Positions 44,090 through 52,248 of a stretch of 64,000 nucleotides of DNA are shown here, piece by piece. The first letter of the stretch is position 1; each line of letters opens with the position of its first letter. A program made the translations under genes and the position numbers. The stretch comes from Curtobacterium sp. MCLR17_032 (GTDB lineage: Bacteria; Actinomycetota; Actinomycetes; Actinomycetales; Microbacteriaceae), in the NCBI RefSeq assembly GCF_003234795.2, contig NZ_CP126268.1, positions 1,860,001-1,924,000 on the forward strand, given 5' to 3'. The notes beneath the pieces were generated by a model. It saw only the letters and a list, made by a program, of their open reading frames with translations. It did not search any database and was not told the DNA's origin.

Positions 44090-44859
44090 CGCGCATCCCC
44101 TTCGGTGACGGGGGCCGGCGTCGGGTCGGAGGCCGGGCCTCCCTGGCGTTCGGCGGCACGCGCGGTGAGCGCCGGACCGGTGAGTTCGAGCAGGCGGTCG
44201 ACGTCGACGCCGCTGAGGGTGGTGAGGTGCACGTCGCCGGCGCCCTCGGCGATCGGCACGATGTGCTCGACCGCGACGGTGACGGCACCCGAGGCGCGGG
44301 CCGAGGCGACGCCGGTGGCGGAGTCCTCGATCGCGATGCAGGCGGTGGGCTCGACGCCGAGCTGCGCAGCGGCAGCAAGGTAGGCGTCCGGGTGCGGCTT
44401 CGGACGGTCCACGTCGTCGCCGGCCACGACGACCCGGAAGCCACGGGCGCCGAACGCCTCGGCCGTCACGAGCGCCATCGTCCGCCGGGACATCGTCACG
44501 AGGGCGGTCGGGACGCCGCGGTCGTGCAGTTCCTCGACGAGTTCACGGGCGCCGGGACGCCAGGGCAGGTCGTCGCCGTGCAGGCGTTCGACCACGTAGT
44601 CGGTCATCCACTGGACGATCTCCTCGACCTCCATGTCGACGCCCTTGTCGCGGAGGATCTCCCCCGAGCGCTCCAGGCCGCTGCCGACCAGGGACAGACC
44701 GTCCTGGTGGGTCCACTCGGCGCCGTACCGGGCGGTGAGCACGACCTGCGACTCCTGCCAGATCGGCTCGGTGTCGATGATCGTGCCGTCCATGTCCCAC
44801 AGCACGGCATCGGGCAGCACGCTCGTGGGCTGGGCGGGGGCAGGGGGTTGCGCGGTCAC
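44086..44859 (-). CDS. HAD-superfamily hydrolase, beta-phosphoglucomutase-like
   Basis: A 257-residue HAD phosphatase with motif I LWDMDGTIIDTE, motif II TALVTMSRR, the motif III Lys in DRPKPHPDAY and motif IV AIEDSATGVASA. An alpha-helical cap typical of subclass I (beta-PGM/GS1) lies between. The exact substrate is unknown. The GTG at 44859 is 8 nt behind TAGACT. It overlaps trmI by 4 nt and heads this minus-strand run. Confidence 0.9.
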   Translation of the reverse strand: MTAQPPAPAQPTSVLPDAVLWDMDGTIIDTEPIWQESQVVLTARYGAEWTHQDGLSLVGSGLERSGEILRDKGVDMEVEEIVQWMTDYVVERLHGDDLPWRPGARELVEELHDRGVPTALVTMSRRTMALVTAEAFGARGFRVVVAGDDVDRPKPHPDAYLAAAAQLGVEPTACIAIEDSATGVASARASGAVTVAVEHIVPIAEGAGDVHLTTLSGVDVDRLLELTGPALTARAAERQGGPASDPTPAPVTEGDAR

Positions 44860-44867
44860 GGGCGACG

Positions 44868-44873
44868 AGTCTA
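44868..44873 (-). promoter_or_regulatory. -10 box (TAGACT) before the HAD gene
   Basis: TAGACT-N8-GTG on the minus strand. Confidence 0.45.
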
Positions 44874-45273
44874 CCGGCGACGCCGTCCGGGGCGGTCCGG
44901 TGGTGCCTGCGGCGCCGTCGAGCGGTCAGGACACCCCGCATCACCTCCGCCGAGTGGTCACGGACCGTCGCTCTGGAGGCCCGTACCCGACAGGTCGTGA
45001 CCGGTCGCCGCCGCCGGGCGGGCGCGTCGGACACCCCCGTACCCGACAGGACGTGACCGGTCGCCGCCGCCGGGCGGGCGCGTCGGACACCCCCGTACCC
45101 GACCGGACGTGACCGGTCGCCGCCGCCGGGCGGGCGCGTCCGACACCCCGGCGACGGCAGCGCAGCACGTGGAGGGCGGCAGGCCGACGGCGGGACTATC
45201 GTGGATGCCTGATCGTGTCCGGTCGGCGCGCGCGCGAGCGCGGCGGACCACTCCACCACCAGGAGGCCCTGCC
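44874..45273. other. 400-bp intergenic region between HAD and PAC2 genes
   Basis: Besides the 56-bp repeats, it holds a TATCGT box at 45196-45201 that could start the PAC2 transcript, and the PAC2 ribosome site AGGAGG at 45261-45266. No gene is recognised. Confidence 0.6.
44983..45149. repeat. Three tandem 56-bp repeats
   Basis: Units begin GTACCCGAC at 44983, 45039 and 45095 and differ by only a few bases (Y/A and G/C changes). Each contains GTGACCGGTCGCCGCCGCCG and GGGCGGGCGCGTCGGACACC. They fill the gap between divergent HAD and PAC2 genes. A half copy of the palindrome core (TGGAGGCCCGTACCC) overlaps the first unit. Confidence 0.9.
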
Positions 45274-46206
45274 GTGCCACAGCACTCCCCCTTCAGCGAC
45301 GGACGGCTCCTCGTCGTCGCGTTCGAGGGCTGGAACGACGCGGGAGAGGCCGCGAGCGGTCTCGCCCGCCGCATCGTCGACGCGCTCGAACTCTCCGAGC
45401 TGCGGGAGATCGACGGCGAACGCTACGTCGACTACCAGTTCAACCGGCCCGAGGTCGGCTTCGACGACGAGGGCGAACGTGGCGTCCAGTGGCCCCGGAT
45501 CGTCCTGCACGGGCCGAGTGCCGAGGGTCGCCCGGTGATCGGTGCGACCGGCGCCCCGACCGAGCGCGACGTCTTCGTCCTGGTCGGCCCCGAGCCTTCC
45601 CGCACGTGGCGCGGCTTCTGTGCCGAGGTCATCGACCTGGCCGACGTCTACTCGATCGACGCCGTGGTGTTCGTGGGCGCGATGCTCGCCGACGTGCCGC
45701 ACACCCGCCCGATCTCGGTGTTCGTGTCGAGCGAGAACGCGACCGTCCGTGCCGCGTTCGACGTGGACAAGTCGACGTACGAGGGCCCGACCGGCATCCT
45801 CGGGGTCCTCGCCGACTCGATGGACAAGGCCGGACTCACGACCCTGTCGCTCTGGGCGTCGGTGCCGCACTACGTGCACAACGCCCCGTCGCCGAAGGCC
45901 ACCCTGTCGCTCCTCGACAAGATGGAGGAGCTGACCGACGTCACCGTCCCGCGCGGCACCCTGCTCGACGACGCCGCGCAGTGGGAGGAGGGCATCGACG
46001 CCCTCGCCTCGGACGACGAGGACATGGCCTCGTACATCGGGCAGCTCGAACAGGCGCGGGACACCGTCGACTCCCCCGAGGCGTCCGGCGACGCGATCGC
46101 GCAGGAGTTCGAGCAGTACCTCCGGCGTCGCGAGCACAAGGACGGCAAGGACGGCAACGGCGCGGCCGGCGAAGGACCCTGGCGTCCGCCGCAGCCGCCG
46201 CAGTAG
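45274..46206 (+). CDS. PAC2-family protein
   Basis: A 310-residue protein of the PAC2 family, related to proteasome assembly chaperones but widespread in actinobacteria without a known role. Typical segments are LLVVAFEGWNDAGEAAS near the N-terminus, LVGPEPSRTWRGFCAEVIDL, and TGILGVLADSMDKAGLTTLSLWASVPHY. The C-terminal tail is Lys/Pro-rich. The GTG has a strong AGGAGG site 7 nt upstream. No proteasome gene lies in the window, so it is unlikely to serve that complex here. Confidence 0.9.
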   Translation: MPQHSPFSDGRLLVVAFEGWNDAGEAASGLARRIVDALELSELREIDGERYVDYQFNRPEVGFDDEGERGVQWPRIVLHGPSAEGRPVIGATGAPTERDVFVLVGPEPSRTWRGFCAEVIDLADVYSIDAVVFVGAMLADVPHTRPISVFVSSENATVRAAFDVDKSTYEGPTGILGVLADSMDKAGLTTLSLWASVPHYVHNAPSPKATLSLLDKMEELTDVTVPRGTLLDDAAQWEEGIDALASDDEDMASYIGQLEQARDTVDSPEASGDAIAQEFEQYLRRREHKDGKDGNGAAGEGPWRPPQPPQ

Positions 46207-46249
46207 GCGTGAGCCGCGTCGGGGACGCGAGCCGCACCACCACGAGCAC

Positions 46250-46301
46250 CTGACGGACGGGAGGCCCGGGACCAGCTGGTCCCGGGCCTCCCGTCCGTCA
46301 G
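46250..46301. terminator. Perfect 52-bp palindrome between PAC2 gene and mshC
   Basis: Two 26-nt arms meet at AGCT without loop. The core GACGGACGGGAGGCCCGGGA is shared with the other palindromes. Genes on both sides converge on it. Confidence 0.85.
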
Positions 46302-46325
46302 CGGTGCGCCGGTGACGGCTCTGCG

Positions 46326-47564
46326 TCAGCCGATGCGGATGCCGAGGAGTGCGTCGACCAGGTCGACGAGCTCCGGCGTCGCCGATGTGCCGGCGGCGAT
46401 CGCGGTGTCGACGACCGCAACGGCACCGGGCGTGTCGAGGTCGTCCGCGACGCGGGCCCGGAGGCGTCCGACCACGTCGGCGGCGGACTGCTCGCCGTCA
46501 GTCCGGGCGGCCCAGGCATCCCACGACGCGAGACGGCGCTCGGCGTCCTCGAGGTCCCCGTCGAACCACTCCCAGTCGTCCGAGTACCGGTGCGACAGCA
46601 GCGCCAGGCGGATCGCCCGCGGGTCGGCGCCGTCGTCGAGGAGACCCCGGACGGTGACGAGGTTGCCGAGCGACTTCGAGATCTTCGTGCCCTGGTAGGC
46701 GACCATGCCGGTGTGCACGTAGGCGTTCGCGAGCGGCTGCTGGGCGAGGGCCGCGGCGTGACCGGCGCTCATCTCGTGGTGCGGGAAGACCAGGTCGCTG
46801 CCACCGCCCTGCACGCTGATCGGCAGACCGAGACGGTCACCGGCGATCACGCTGCACTCGATGTGCCAGCCGGGGCGTCCGGGGCCGATCTCGGTGTCCC
46901 AGCTCGGCTCGCCCTGGCGCTCGGCACGCCACAGCAGCGGGTCGAGCGGGTCGCGCTTGCCGGGGCGGTCGGGGTCGCCCCCGCGTTCGGCGGAGAGGGC
47001 GAGCATGGTGTTGCGGTCCAGGCGGCTCTCGTCACCGAGCGTCCAGACGTCGTTCGCCCGCTGCACGTCGAAGTACAGGTCCTCGCCGTCGGAGTCGGGC
47101 GTCGGCACGGTGTAGGCGTAGCCGGTCTCCTCGAGGTACGCGACGGCCTCGGCGACGCGGTCGACCTCGTCGGTGACGGCCACGTAGTCGTCCGGCGGCA
47201 GGACGCGCAGTGCCTCCATGTCGCGGCGGAACAGGTCGATCTGCGAGGCGGCGAGCTCCTGCCAGTCGACGCCGTCGCGGGTGGCGCGCTCGAGCAGCGG
47301 GTCGTCGACGTCGGTCGTGTTCTGGGCGTACTGCACCCGCAGGCCGGCGTCGCGCCAGACCCGGCCGAGCGTGTCGAACGCCAGGTAGGTGGCAGCGTGG
47401 CCCAGGTGTGTGGCGTCGTAGGGCGTGATGCCGCAGACGTACAGGGCTGCACGGTCGGCACCGCGGGTGGGGTCGACGGGCTTGCCGGTGGCGGTGTCGT
47501 GCACGACCGGGCGGGGCCCGTTGCCCGGGACCTCCGGGACGGACGGAGTGGACCAGGCCCTCAT
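46326..47564 (-). CDS. mshC: Cysteine:GlcN-Ins ligase of mycothiol synthesis
   Basis: A 412-residue ATP-dependent ligase that joins cysteine to glucosaminyl-inositol. It is a CysS paralogue: [19 protein letters not shown] contains the Zn-binding Cys and the HLGH nucleotide motif, [13 protein letters not shown] the other zinc ligands, and KISKS the second ATP motif. The tRNA-binding domain of CysS is lacking, and [12 protein letters not shown] is the MshC form. The ATG overlaps the uppP stop by 4 nt (ATGA). Confidence 0.94.
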   Translation of the reverse strand: MRAWSTPSVPEVPGNGPRPVVHDTATGKPVDPTRGADRAALYVCGITPYDATHLGHAATYLAFDTLGRVWRDAGLRVQYAQNTTDVDDPLLERATRDGVDWQELAASQIDLFRRDMEALRVLPPDDYVAVTDEVDRVAEAVAYLEETGYAYTVPTPDSDGEDLYFDVQRANDVWTLGDESRLDRNTMLALSAERGGDPDRPGKRDPLDPLLWRAERQGEPSWDTEIGPGRPGWHIECSVIAGDRLGLPISVQGGGSDLVFPHHEMSAGHAAALAQQPLANAYVHTGMVAYQGTKISKSLGNLVTVRGLLDDGADPRAIRLALLSHRYSDDWEWFDGDLEDAERRLASWDAWAARTDGEQSAADVVGRLRARVADDLDTPGAVAVVDTAIAAGTSATPELVDLVDALLGIRIG

Positions 47565-48388
47565 GCCTGCACCACCCCGGACGACAGGAGCACGATGAGG
47601 ACGATCCCGAGCAGGATCCGGTAGACGACGAACGGCATGAAGCTCCGCTTGCTGATGTAGTTCATGAACGCGGCGATGACGACGAAGCCGACGACGAACG
47701 CCACCACGGTCGCGATGAGGGTGTCGGCGAGGCCGAACGGTGCGCCGGTGTCCCCGAGGCTCGTGGCGGCCTCGTACAGGCCGGACAGGAACACCGCGGG
47801 GATGGCCAGGAGGAACGCGAACCGTGCCGCGGCCGGCCGCGTGTAGCCGAGGGCGAGCCCCATCGACACGGTGGCGCCGGAGCGGGAGACGCCCGGCACG
47901 AGGGCCAGGACCTGGGCGAGGCCGATGAGGATGCCGCCGCCGAAGGTCATCTGCTCGATCGGACGGACCTTGCGGCCGACGCGGTCCAGCACGCCCAGGA
48001 CGACGCCGAAGACGATGAGCACGATCGCGACGATCCACAGCGACCGGAAGGTGGTCTCGATGGTGTCCTGCAGGAGCAGCCCGACGACGCCGATCGGGAT
48101 CGTGCCGATGATCACGAGCCAGCCGACGCGGACGTCCGGGTCGTTCCGCGGGACCTTGCCGGCCAGCGCACCGAACCACTTCCGGACGATCCGGACGATG
48201 TCCTTCCAGAAGTAGATGAGCACGGCCGTCTCGGTGCCGAGCTGCGTCACCGCGGTGAAGGCCGCGCCGGGGTCCTGCGCGTCGGGCAGGAACAGCCCGA
48301 CGATGCGCAGGTGGGCGCTGGAGGAGACCGGCAGGAACTCCGTCAGCCCCTGGACGAAGCCGAGGAAGATCGCCTCGAAGATGTGCAC
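47561..48388 (-). CDS. uppP: Undecaprenyl-diphosphatase UppP
   Basis: A 275-residue BacA-type membrane phosphatase that recycles the lipid carrier of wall synthesis. Conserved [18 protein letters not shown] near the N-terminus and [19 protein letters not shown] define it, with about eight helices. The GTG start is preceded by GAAAGG. It is coupled to mshC by overlap. Confidence 0.95.
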   Translation of the reverse strand: MHIFEAIFLGFVQGLTEFLPVSSSAHLRIVGLFLPDAQDPGAAFTAVTQLGTETAVLIYFWKDIVRIVRKWFGALAGKVPRNDPDVRVGWLVIIGTIPIGVVGLLLQDTIETTFRSLWIVAIVLIVFGVVLGVLDRVGRKVRPIEQMTFGGGILIGLAQVLALVPGVSRSGATVSMGLALGYTRPAAARFAFLLAIPAVFLSGLYEAATSLGDTGAPFGLADTLIATVVAFVVGFVVIAAFMNYISKRSFMPFVVYRILLGIVLIVLLSSGVVQA

Positions 48389-48452
48389 GTGTGCGGCCTT
48401 TCGCCGGTGCTGGACTCGGTTGTGCCGTCACCGACGACGACCATGCACGGTA

Positions 48453-49751
48453 TCAGTAGGTCGCGAACAGGTCTCCGAGGACGCGGCGACCGAACGCCAA
48501 CGACGCGAGCGGGACACGCTCGTCGACCCCGTGGAACATCGCCGGGAAGTCGACGCCGGCCGGCAGCTGCAGCGGCACGAAGCCGTACCCGGCGATGCCG
48601 AGCCGCGAGAGCGCCTTGTTGTCGGTCCCCCCGGACAGCAGGTACGGCAGCACCGGGGCGCCCGGGTCGTGTCGCTCGAGGACGTCCCGCACGGCGTCGA
48701 CGAGCGGGCCGCCGAAGTCCTGCTCGAGCCCGACGTCCTGGTGGGTCATCGTCACCGCGACGTCGTCGCCGGCCAGTTCGCGCACCCGGGCCAGGACGGC
48801 GTCCTCGTCGCCGGGCAGGCAGCGGATGTCGACGAGCGCCGTCGCCTGGTCCGGGATCACGTTGTGCTTGTACCCGGCGCTGAGGACGGTCGGGTTCGTG
48901 GTCGTGTGCAGGGCCGCGTGGATGAACCGGGCGGCGGAACCGGTGGCGAGGGCGACCTCGTCAGGGCCAGTGGCGACCGGGTCGACGCCCAGGAACCGCG
49001 CGACCTCGGCGACCATGGCGGTCGTCGTGTCGGACAGCCGGACCGGCCACTCCTCGCTGCCGATCCGAGCCACGGCGGCGGCGATCTTCGTGACCGCGTT
49101 GTCCTTGATGACGTGCGAGCCGTGCGCCGCCGTGCCGCGCGCGGTGAGCTTCACCCACATCAGGGCCTTCTCGCCGGTCTGGAGCAGGTAGGCGCGCCGG
49201 TCCCCGAGGGTGATCGAGTAGCCGCCGACCTCGCTGATCGCCGCCGTTGCACCGTCGAAGACCTCGGGGTGGGTGTCGACGACGTGGTGTGCGCCGAGGA
49301 CCCCACCGGCTTCCTCGTCGGCGAAGTACGCGATCACCAGGTCCCGCTCGGGAGCACCCTGCTGCTCGATGACGTCCGACAGCGCGGTCAGCATCATCGC
49401 GTCCATGTTCTTCATGTCGACGGCGCCGCGGCCCCAGAGGGAACCGTCGCGCACCTCGCCGCCGAACGGGTCGACGGACCAGTTCTCCGGGTCGGCGGGG
49501 ACGACGTCGAGGTGCCCGTGGACGACGAGCCCGGGCTTGCTGCGGTCACGACCCGGCACCCGGGCGACGACGCTGACACGGTCGGGTTCGGACTCGAACA
49601 GCTGGGTCGTCAGCCCGAGGCCCTGCAGCGCCGACTCGACGTAGTGCGCCGCCTCGGTCTCGCCGCGGGACTTCCCCTCACCCCAGTTCGTGGTGTCGAT
49701 CCGGATGAGGTCCCGCGCGATCGCCGCGGTGCGTTCCAGCTCGGACGTCAT
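48453..49751 (-). CDS. M20-family metallopeptidase
   Basis: A 432-residue dipeptidase/deacylase-like M20 enzyme. Zinc and catalytic motifs are in order: VVHGHLDVVPAD, WGRGAVDMKNMDA, AYFADEEAGGVLGAHH, then the dimerisation-domain His (GTAAHGSHVI) and the C-terminal MFHGVDERVPLAS. Substrate is not known. The ATG lies 6 nt behind TAGCGT (leaderless). Confidence 0.92.
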   Translation of the reverse strand: MTSELERTAAIARDLIRIDTTNWGEGKSRGETEAAHYVESALQGLGLTTQLFESEPDRVSVVARVPGRDRSKPGLVVHGHLDVVPADPENWSVDPFGGEVRDGSLWGRGAVDMKNMDAMMLTALSDVIEQQGAPERDLVIAYFADEEAGGVLGAHHVVDTHPEVFDGATAAISEVGGYSITLGDRRAYLLQTGEKALMWVKLTARGTAAHGSHVIKDNAVTKIAAAVARIGSEEWPVRLSDTTTAMVAEVARFLGVDPVATGPDEVALATGSAARFIHAALHTTTNPTVLSAGYKHNVIPDQATALVDIRCLPGDEDAVLARVRELAGDDVAVTMTHQDVGLEQDFGGPLVDAVRDVLERHDPGAPVLPYLLSGGTDNKALSRLGIAGYGFVPLQLPAGVDFPAMFHGVDERVPLASLAFGRRVLGDLFATY

Positions 49752-49757
49752 GGTGCA

Positions 49758-49763
49758 ACGCTA
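49758..49763 (-). promoter_or_regulatory. -10 box (TAGCGT) of the M20 peptidase gene
   Basis: TAGCGT-N6-ATG on the minus strand. Confidence 0.55.
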
Positions 49764-49811
49764 CCGGCGACGGGCACGCTCCCCTCGCCGCGCCCGGGAT
49801 GCGCAGCCGTG

Positions 49812-49841
49812 TTCAACGGGCGTTCACACCCGTGCTAGTGT
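49812..49841 (+). promoter_or_regulatory. tRNA-Leu promoter (TTCAAC-N18-TAGTGT)
   Basis: The -35-like TTCAAC (49812-49817) and -10 TAGTGT (49836-49841) are 18 nt apart, about 77 nt before the tRNA. Confidence 0.6.
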
Positions 49842-49917
49842 CTTCTCTCGGCAGGAACGCCGGGGAAACCCGGCTGAACGGCCCGATGCCAGCACCAGTT
49901 GCTCGGTGTCACACCCA

Positions 49918-50003
49918 GTCCGGGTGGCGGAATTGGTAGACGCGCTAGCTTGAGGTGCTAGTGCCCGTATTAGGGCGTAGGGGTTCAAGTCCCCTCTCGG
50001 ACA
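49918..50003 (+). tRNA. tRNA-Leu (anticodon GAG)
   Basis: An 86-nt class II tRNA. The acceptor stem pairs GTCCGGG with CTCGGAC (one G-T) and the discriminator is A50003. The anticodon stem CTAGC/GCTAG carries loop TTGAGGT with GAG at 49952-49954, reading CUC/CUU codons. A long variable arm (GCCCGTATTAGGGC) and T-loop GGTTCAAGTCC follow. CCA is not encoded. Confidence 0.97.
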
Positions 50004-50057
50004 CGCAGCACCGGCTCCTCGGAGCAGATGCTCGAACACTTGTGTTGAGACAAGCGG

Positions 50058-50092
50058 CGAACGGCCCTCCTTCGGGAGGGCCGTTCGTTTTT
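50058..50092 (+). terminator. Rho-independent terminator of tRNA-Leu
   Basis: Perfect 13-bp stem CGAACGGCCCTCC / GGAGGGCCGTTCG with a TTCG tetraloop, followed by five T. It is the only classic T-tailed terminator in the window. Confidence 0.95.
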
Positions 50093-50114
50093 GTGCGCCC
50101 GGCGGCCGCGCGCG

Positions 50115-50307
50115 TCCCGTCGTTCACGCACAGCGACACGGCACGCGGCGCAGCACGCGAGCGATGTCGCCAGGCGCGAAACGCGCCGCGGCCCGCGGCG
50201 GACGGGAGGCACGGCCCGCGCCCGCCAGGCGCCTCCCGTCGTTCGCGCCCAGCGACACGGCACGCGCCACGCGACCCGAACCGTGTCGCCAGGCGCGAAA
50301 CGCGCCG
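50115..50307. repeat. Tandem REP-like palindromic element (119-bp period)
   Basis: Two copies (50115-50188 and 50234-50307) share CAGCGACACGGCACGCG and GTCGCCAGGCGCGAAACGCG. Within each, the two ends pair as an imperfect hairpin (GCGCCCAGCGACACGG against CCGTGTCGCCAGGCGC in the second). Between them lies a GACGGGAGGC / GCCTCCCGTC inverted repeat (50201-50240). Confidence 0.8.
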
Positions 50308-50329
50308 CCGCGGCCGCGGCCACCCGACG

Positions 50330-50929
50330 TCAGCGTCGCGCGCGACGCACCACCCACACCGCGACGCCACCGATCAGCAGGTACGGCCACATCGTCACGA
50401 CGGGGTCGAGCACCCCGTGCCGCCAGTCCCGTCGCGACGAGCCGACACGTGCGCCCACCGGGCTGTCCGCCCGCTCGGCCGCGATGCCGGTCTCCGCGAC
50501 GATCCGGTCCGGCCGTCCGCGCAGCGCGTCCGTCACCCGGTTGGTGGCCACGTCGAGCCGGTCGCCGACGACGAGCAACATCCAGTGCGGCAGGCGCCCC
50601 TCGCTGAACCGCCGGTAGGCGTACCACTTGACGACCCCGGCGAGGCCGGACAGCGGCTGCGCGGTGCCGAACACCGGCGTGACGTGGGCGTGCTCGATCG
50701 AGCGTTCGCGGCCCTCCGCACCCGGCTGTGTCTCCGGGCGGACCCATTGCGCCCCGGTGGCCGAGCCGGCCTCGCGCGACAGCTTGGGCACGCTCGGCCG
50801 GTCGGCGAGGTCCAGGTCACTCCCCCACCCGGGGATCCGCGCCCGCAGCTCGTCGGCGCTCGGCACGTCCTTCGCCCGGTCGGCGACGTACGGCATGTGG
50901 TCGGTCAGCTCCTGGTCCTTCCTGCTCAC
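50330..50929 (-). CDS. Uncharacterised protein with C-terminal membrane helix
   Basis: A 199-residue protein, hydrophilic over most of its length. A moderately conserved-looking middle (FGTAQPLSGLAGVVKWYAYR, LPHWMLLVVGDRLDV) is followed by a single C-terminal helix MWPYLLIGGVAVWVV and a basic end. The GTG overlaps the stop of the alcohol dehydrogenase gene by 4 nt (GTGA), so the two are co-translated. I do not recognise the family. Confidence 0.7.
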   Translation of the reverse strand: MSRKDQELTDHMPYVADRAKDVPSADELRARIPGWGSDLDLADRPSVPKLSREAGSATGAQWVRPETQPGAEGRERSIEHAHVTPVFGTAQPLSGLAGVVKWYAYRRFSEGRLPHWMLLVVGDRLDVATNRVTDALRGRPDRIVAETGIAAERADSPVGARVGSSRRDWRHGVLDPVVTMWPYLLIGGVAVWVVRRARR

Positions 50930-52065
50930 GGCACGATCACCGGCTTGATGCACCCGTCGAGCTTCGACGAGAACAGGTGGTAGGCCTCACCGATGTGCTC
51001 GAGCGGGATCCGGTGCGTGATGACGTCACTCGGCTTCAGGTGCCCGGCCTGGATGTGCTCCAGCAGCCGCGGCCACTGGCGCTTGACCGGCGCCTGGTTC
51101 ATGTGGATGGTGACGCCCTTGTTCATCGCGTCGCCGAACTTCACCAGGCTCGGGATCGGCCCGTACGCACCCATCGCCGAGACGGTGCCGCCCTTCCGGA
51201 CGCCGTCGATCGCCCAGTTGAGCGCGACCGGGGACCCGCCCTGCATCTTCAGCTTCGCGCTCGAGACGTGCATGAGGAAGTTGCCGTCCGCCTCGGCACC
51301 GACCGCGTCGATCACGCTGTCCGCGCCGAGGAAGTCGGTCTGCTTCTTCATCTCGAGCACGACGTCGTCGACCTCGGCGTAGTTGATGGTCTCGGCGTGC
51401 GCGAACTCGCGGGCCTTCTGCAGGCGGTACTCGAGCTGGTCGACGACGATCACCCGTCCGGCTCCCATGAACCAGGCCGACTTCGCCGCGAACAACCCGA
51501 CCGGCCCGGCGCCGAGCACGACGACGGTGTCCCCTTCGCGGATCGAGGCGAGCTGCGCGCCGAAGTACCCGGTGCCCAGGGCGTCCGTCATCAGCAGGGC
51601 GTCCTCCGGGTCCAGCCAGTCCGGGATCACCTGCGGCCCGACGTCGGCGAACGGCACGCGGACGCGCTCCGCCTGGCCGCCGTCGTAGCCGCCGGTGGTG
51701 TGCGAGTAGCCGAAGATGCCGCCCACCGCGGTGGCGTTCGGGTTCACGTTGTGGCAGTTCGTGAACAGGCCTCGGGCGCAGAACCAGCAGGTCCCGCAGG
51801 AGATGTGGAACGGGACCATCACGCGGTCCCCCACGCTCAGTGTCTCGACAGACGACCCGATCTGTTCGACGACGCCGATGAACTCGTGGCCGAAGGTGTG
51901 GCCGACGCGGGTGTCCGGCATCATGCCGTGGTACAGGTGCAGGTCCGACCCGCAGATCGCCGCCCGTTCGACGCGGATGACGGCGTCGTTCGGGTGCTCG
52001 ATTCGGGGGTCGGGCTTGTCCTCGACGCGGACCCGGTACGGCCCGCGGTAGGTCATGGCACGCAT
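50926..52065 (-). CDS. Zinc-dependent alcohol dehydrogenase (MDR superfamily)
   Basis: A 379-residue medium-chain dehydrogenase. The catalytic zinc site is Cys in AICGSDLHLYHG and His-Glu in FGHEFIGVVE; the structural zinc lobe is CGTCWFCARGLFTNC. The Rossmann loop is VVLGAGPVGLFA. The pattern is near glutathione-independent formaldehyde dehydrogenase-like proteins, but substrate is uncertain. The ATG at 52065 follows GAGAGGAG; an ATG three codons later is less likely. Confidence 0.9.
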   Translation of the reverse strand: MRAMTYRGPYRVRVEDKPDPRIEHPNDAVIRVERAAICGSDLHLYHGMMPDTRVGHTFGHEFIGVVEQIGSSVETLSVGDRVMVPFHISCGTCWFCARGLFTNCHNVNPNATAVGGIFGYSHTTGGYDGGQAERVRVPFADVGPQVIPDWLDPEDALLMTDALGTGYFGAQLASIREGDTVVVLGAGPVGLFAAKSAWFMGAGRVIVVDQLEYRLQKAREFAHAETINYAEVDDVVLEMKKQTDFLGADSVIDAVGAEADGNFLMHVSSAKLKMQGGSPVALNWAIDGVRKGGTVSAMGAYGPIPSLVKFGDAMNKGVTIHMNQAPVKRQWPRLLEHIQAGHLKPSDVITHRIPLEHIGEAYHLFSSKLDGCIKPVIVP

Positions 52066-52180
52066 GGCGCTCCTCTCACTCGTGGCGTCCACGGTGACGC
52101 CGGGCAGGTGGGAGGCGGTCCAGGGCCGCGTTCGGTGTCCAGTCGCGCCGGCAGGCCGGTGCCGGACCGGCACCACGACG

Positions 52181-52220
52181 GACGGGAGGCCCGGTACCAG
52201 CTGGTACCGGGCCTCCCGTC
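52181..52220. terminator. Perfect 40-bp palindrome after ndh
   Basis: Two 20-nt arms GACGGGAGGCCCGGTACCAG and its complement, no loop. It lies 28 bp beyond the ndh stop on the minus strand. Confidence 0.85.
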
Positions 52221-52248
52221 TGCAGGCAGTCGCGTCGGGACGCGCGCG

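Noticed and set aside
40343..44383. A 1,346-codon open frame on the plus strand
   Set aside because: It runs antisense to pafB, FKBP, trmI and HAD genes. It is Arg/Asp/Val-rich low-complexity without domains, the usual shadow of GC-rich genes.
44983..45149. CRISPR-like array
   Set aside because: The repeats are directly tandem with no unique spacers, and no cas genes are near.
45274..46206. PAC2 protein as proteasome assembly factor
   Set aside because: No proteasome or Pup genes are in the window, and PAC2 homologues are common in actinobacteria regardless.
49812..50329. Integrated element at tRNA-Leu
   Set aside because: The tRNA has its own terminator and no duplicated 3' end, integrase or phage gene follows; the repeats alone do not show integration.
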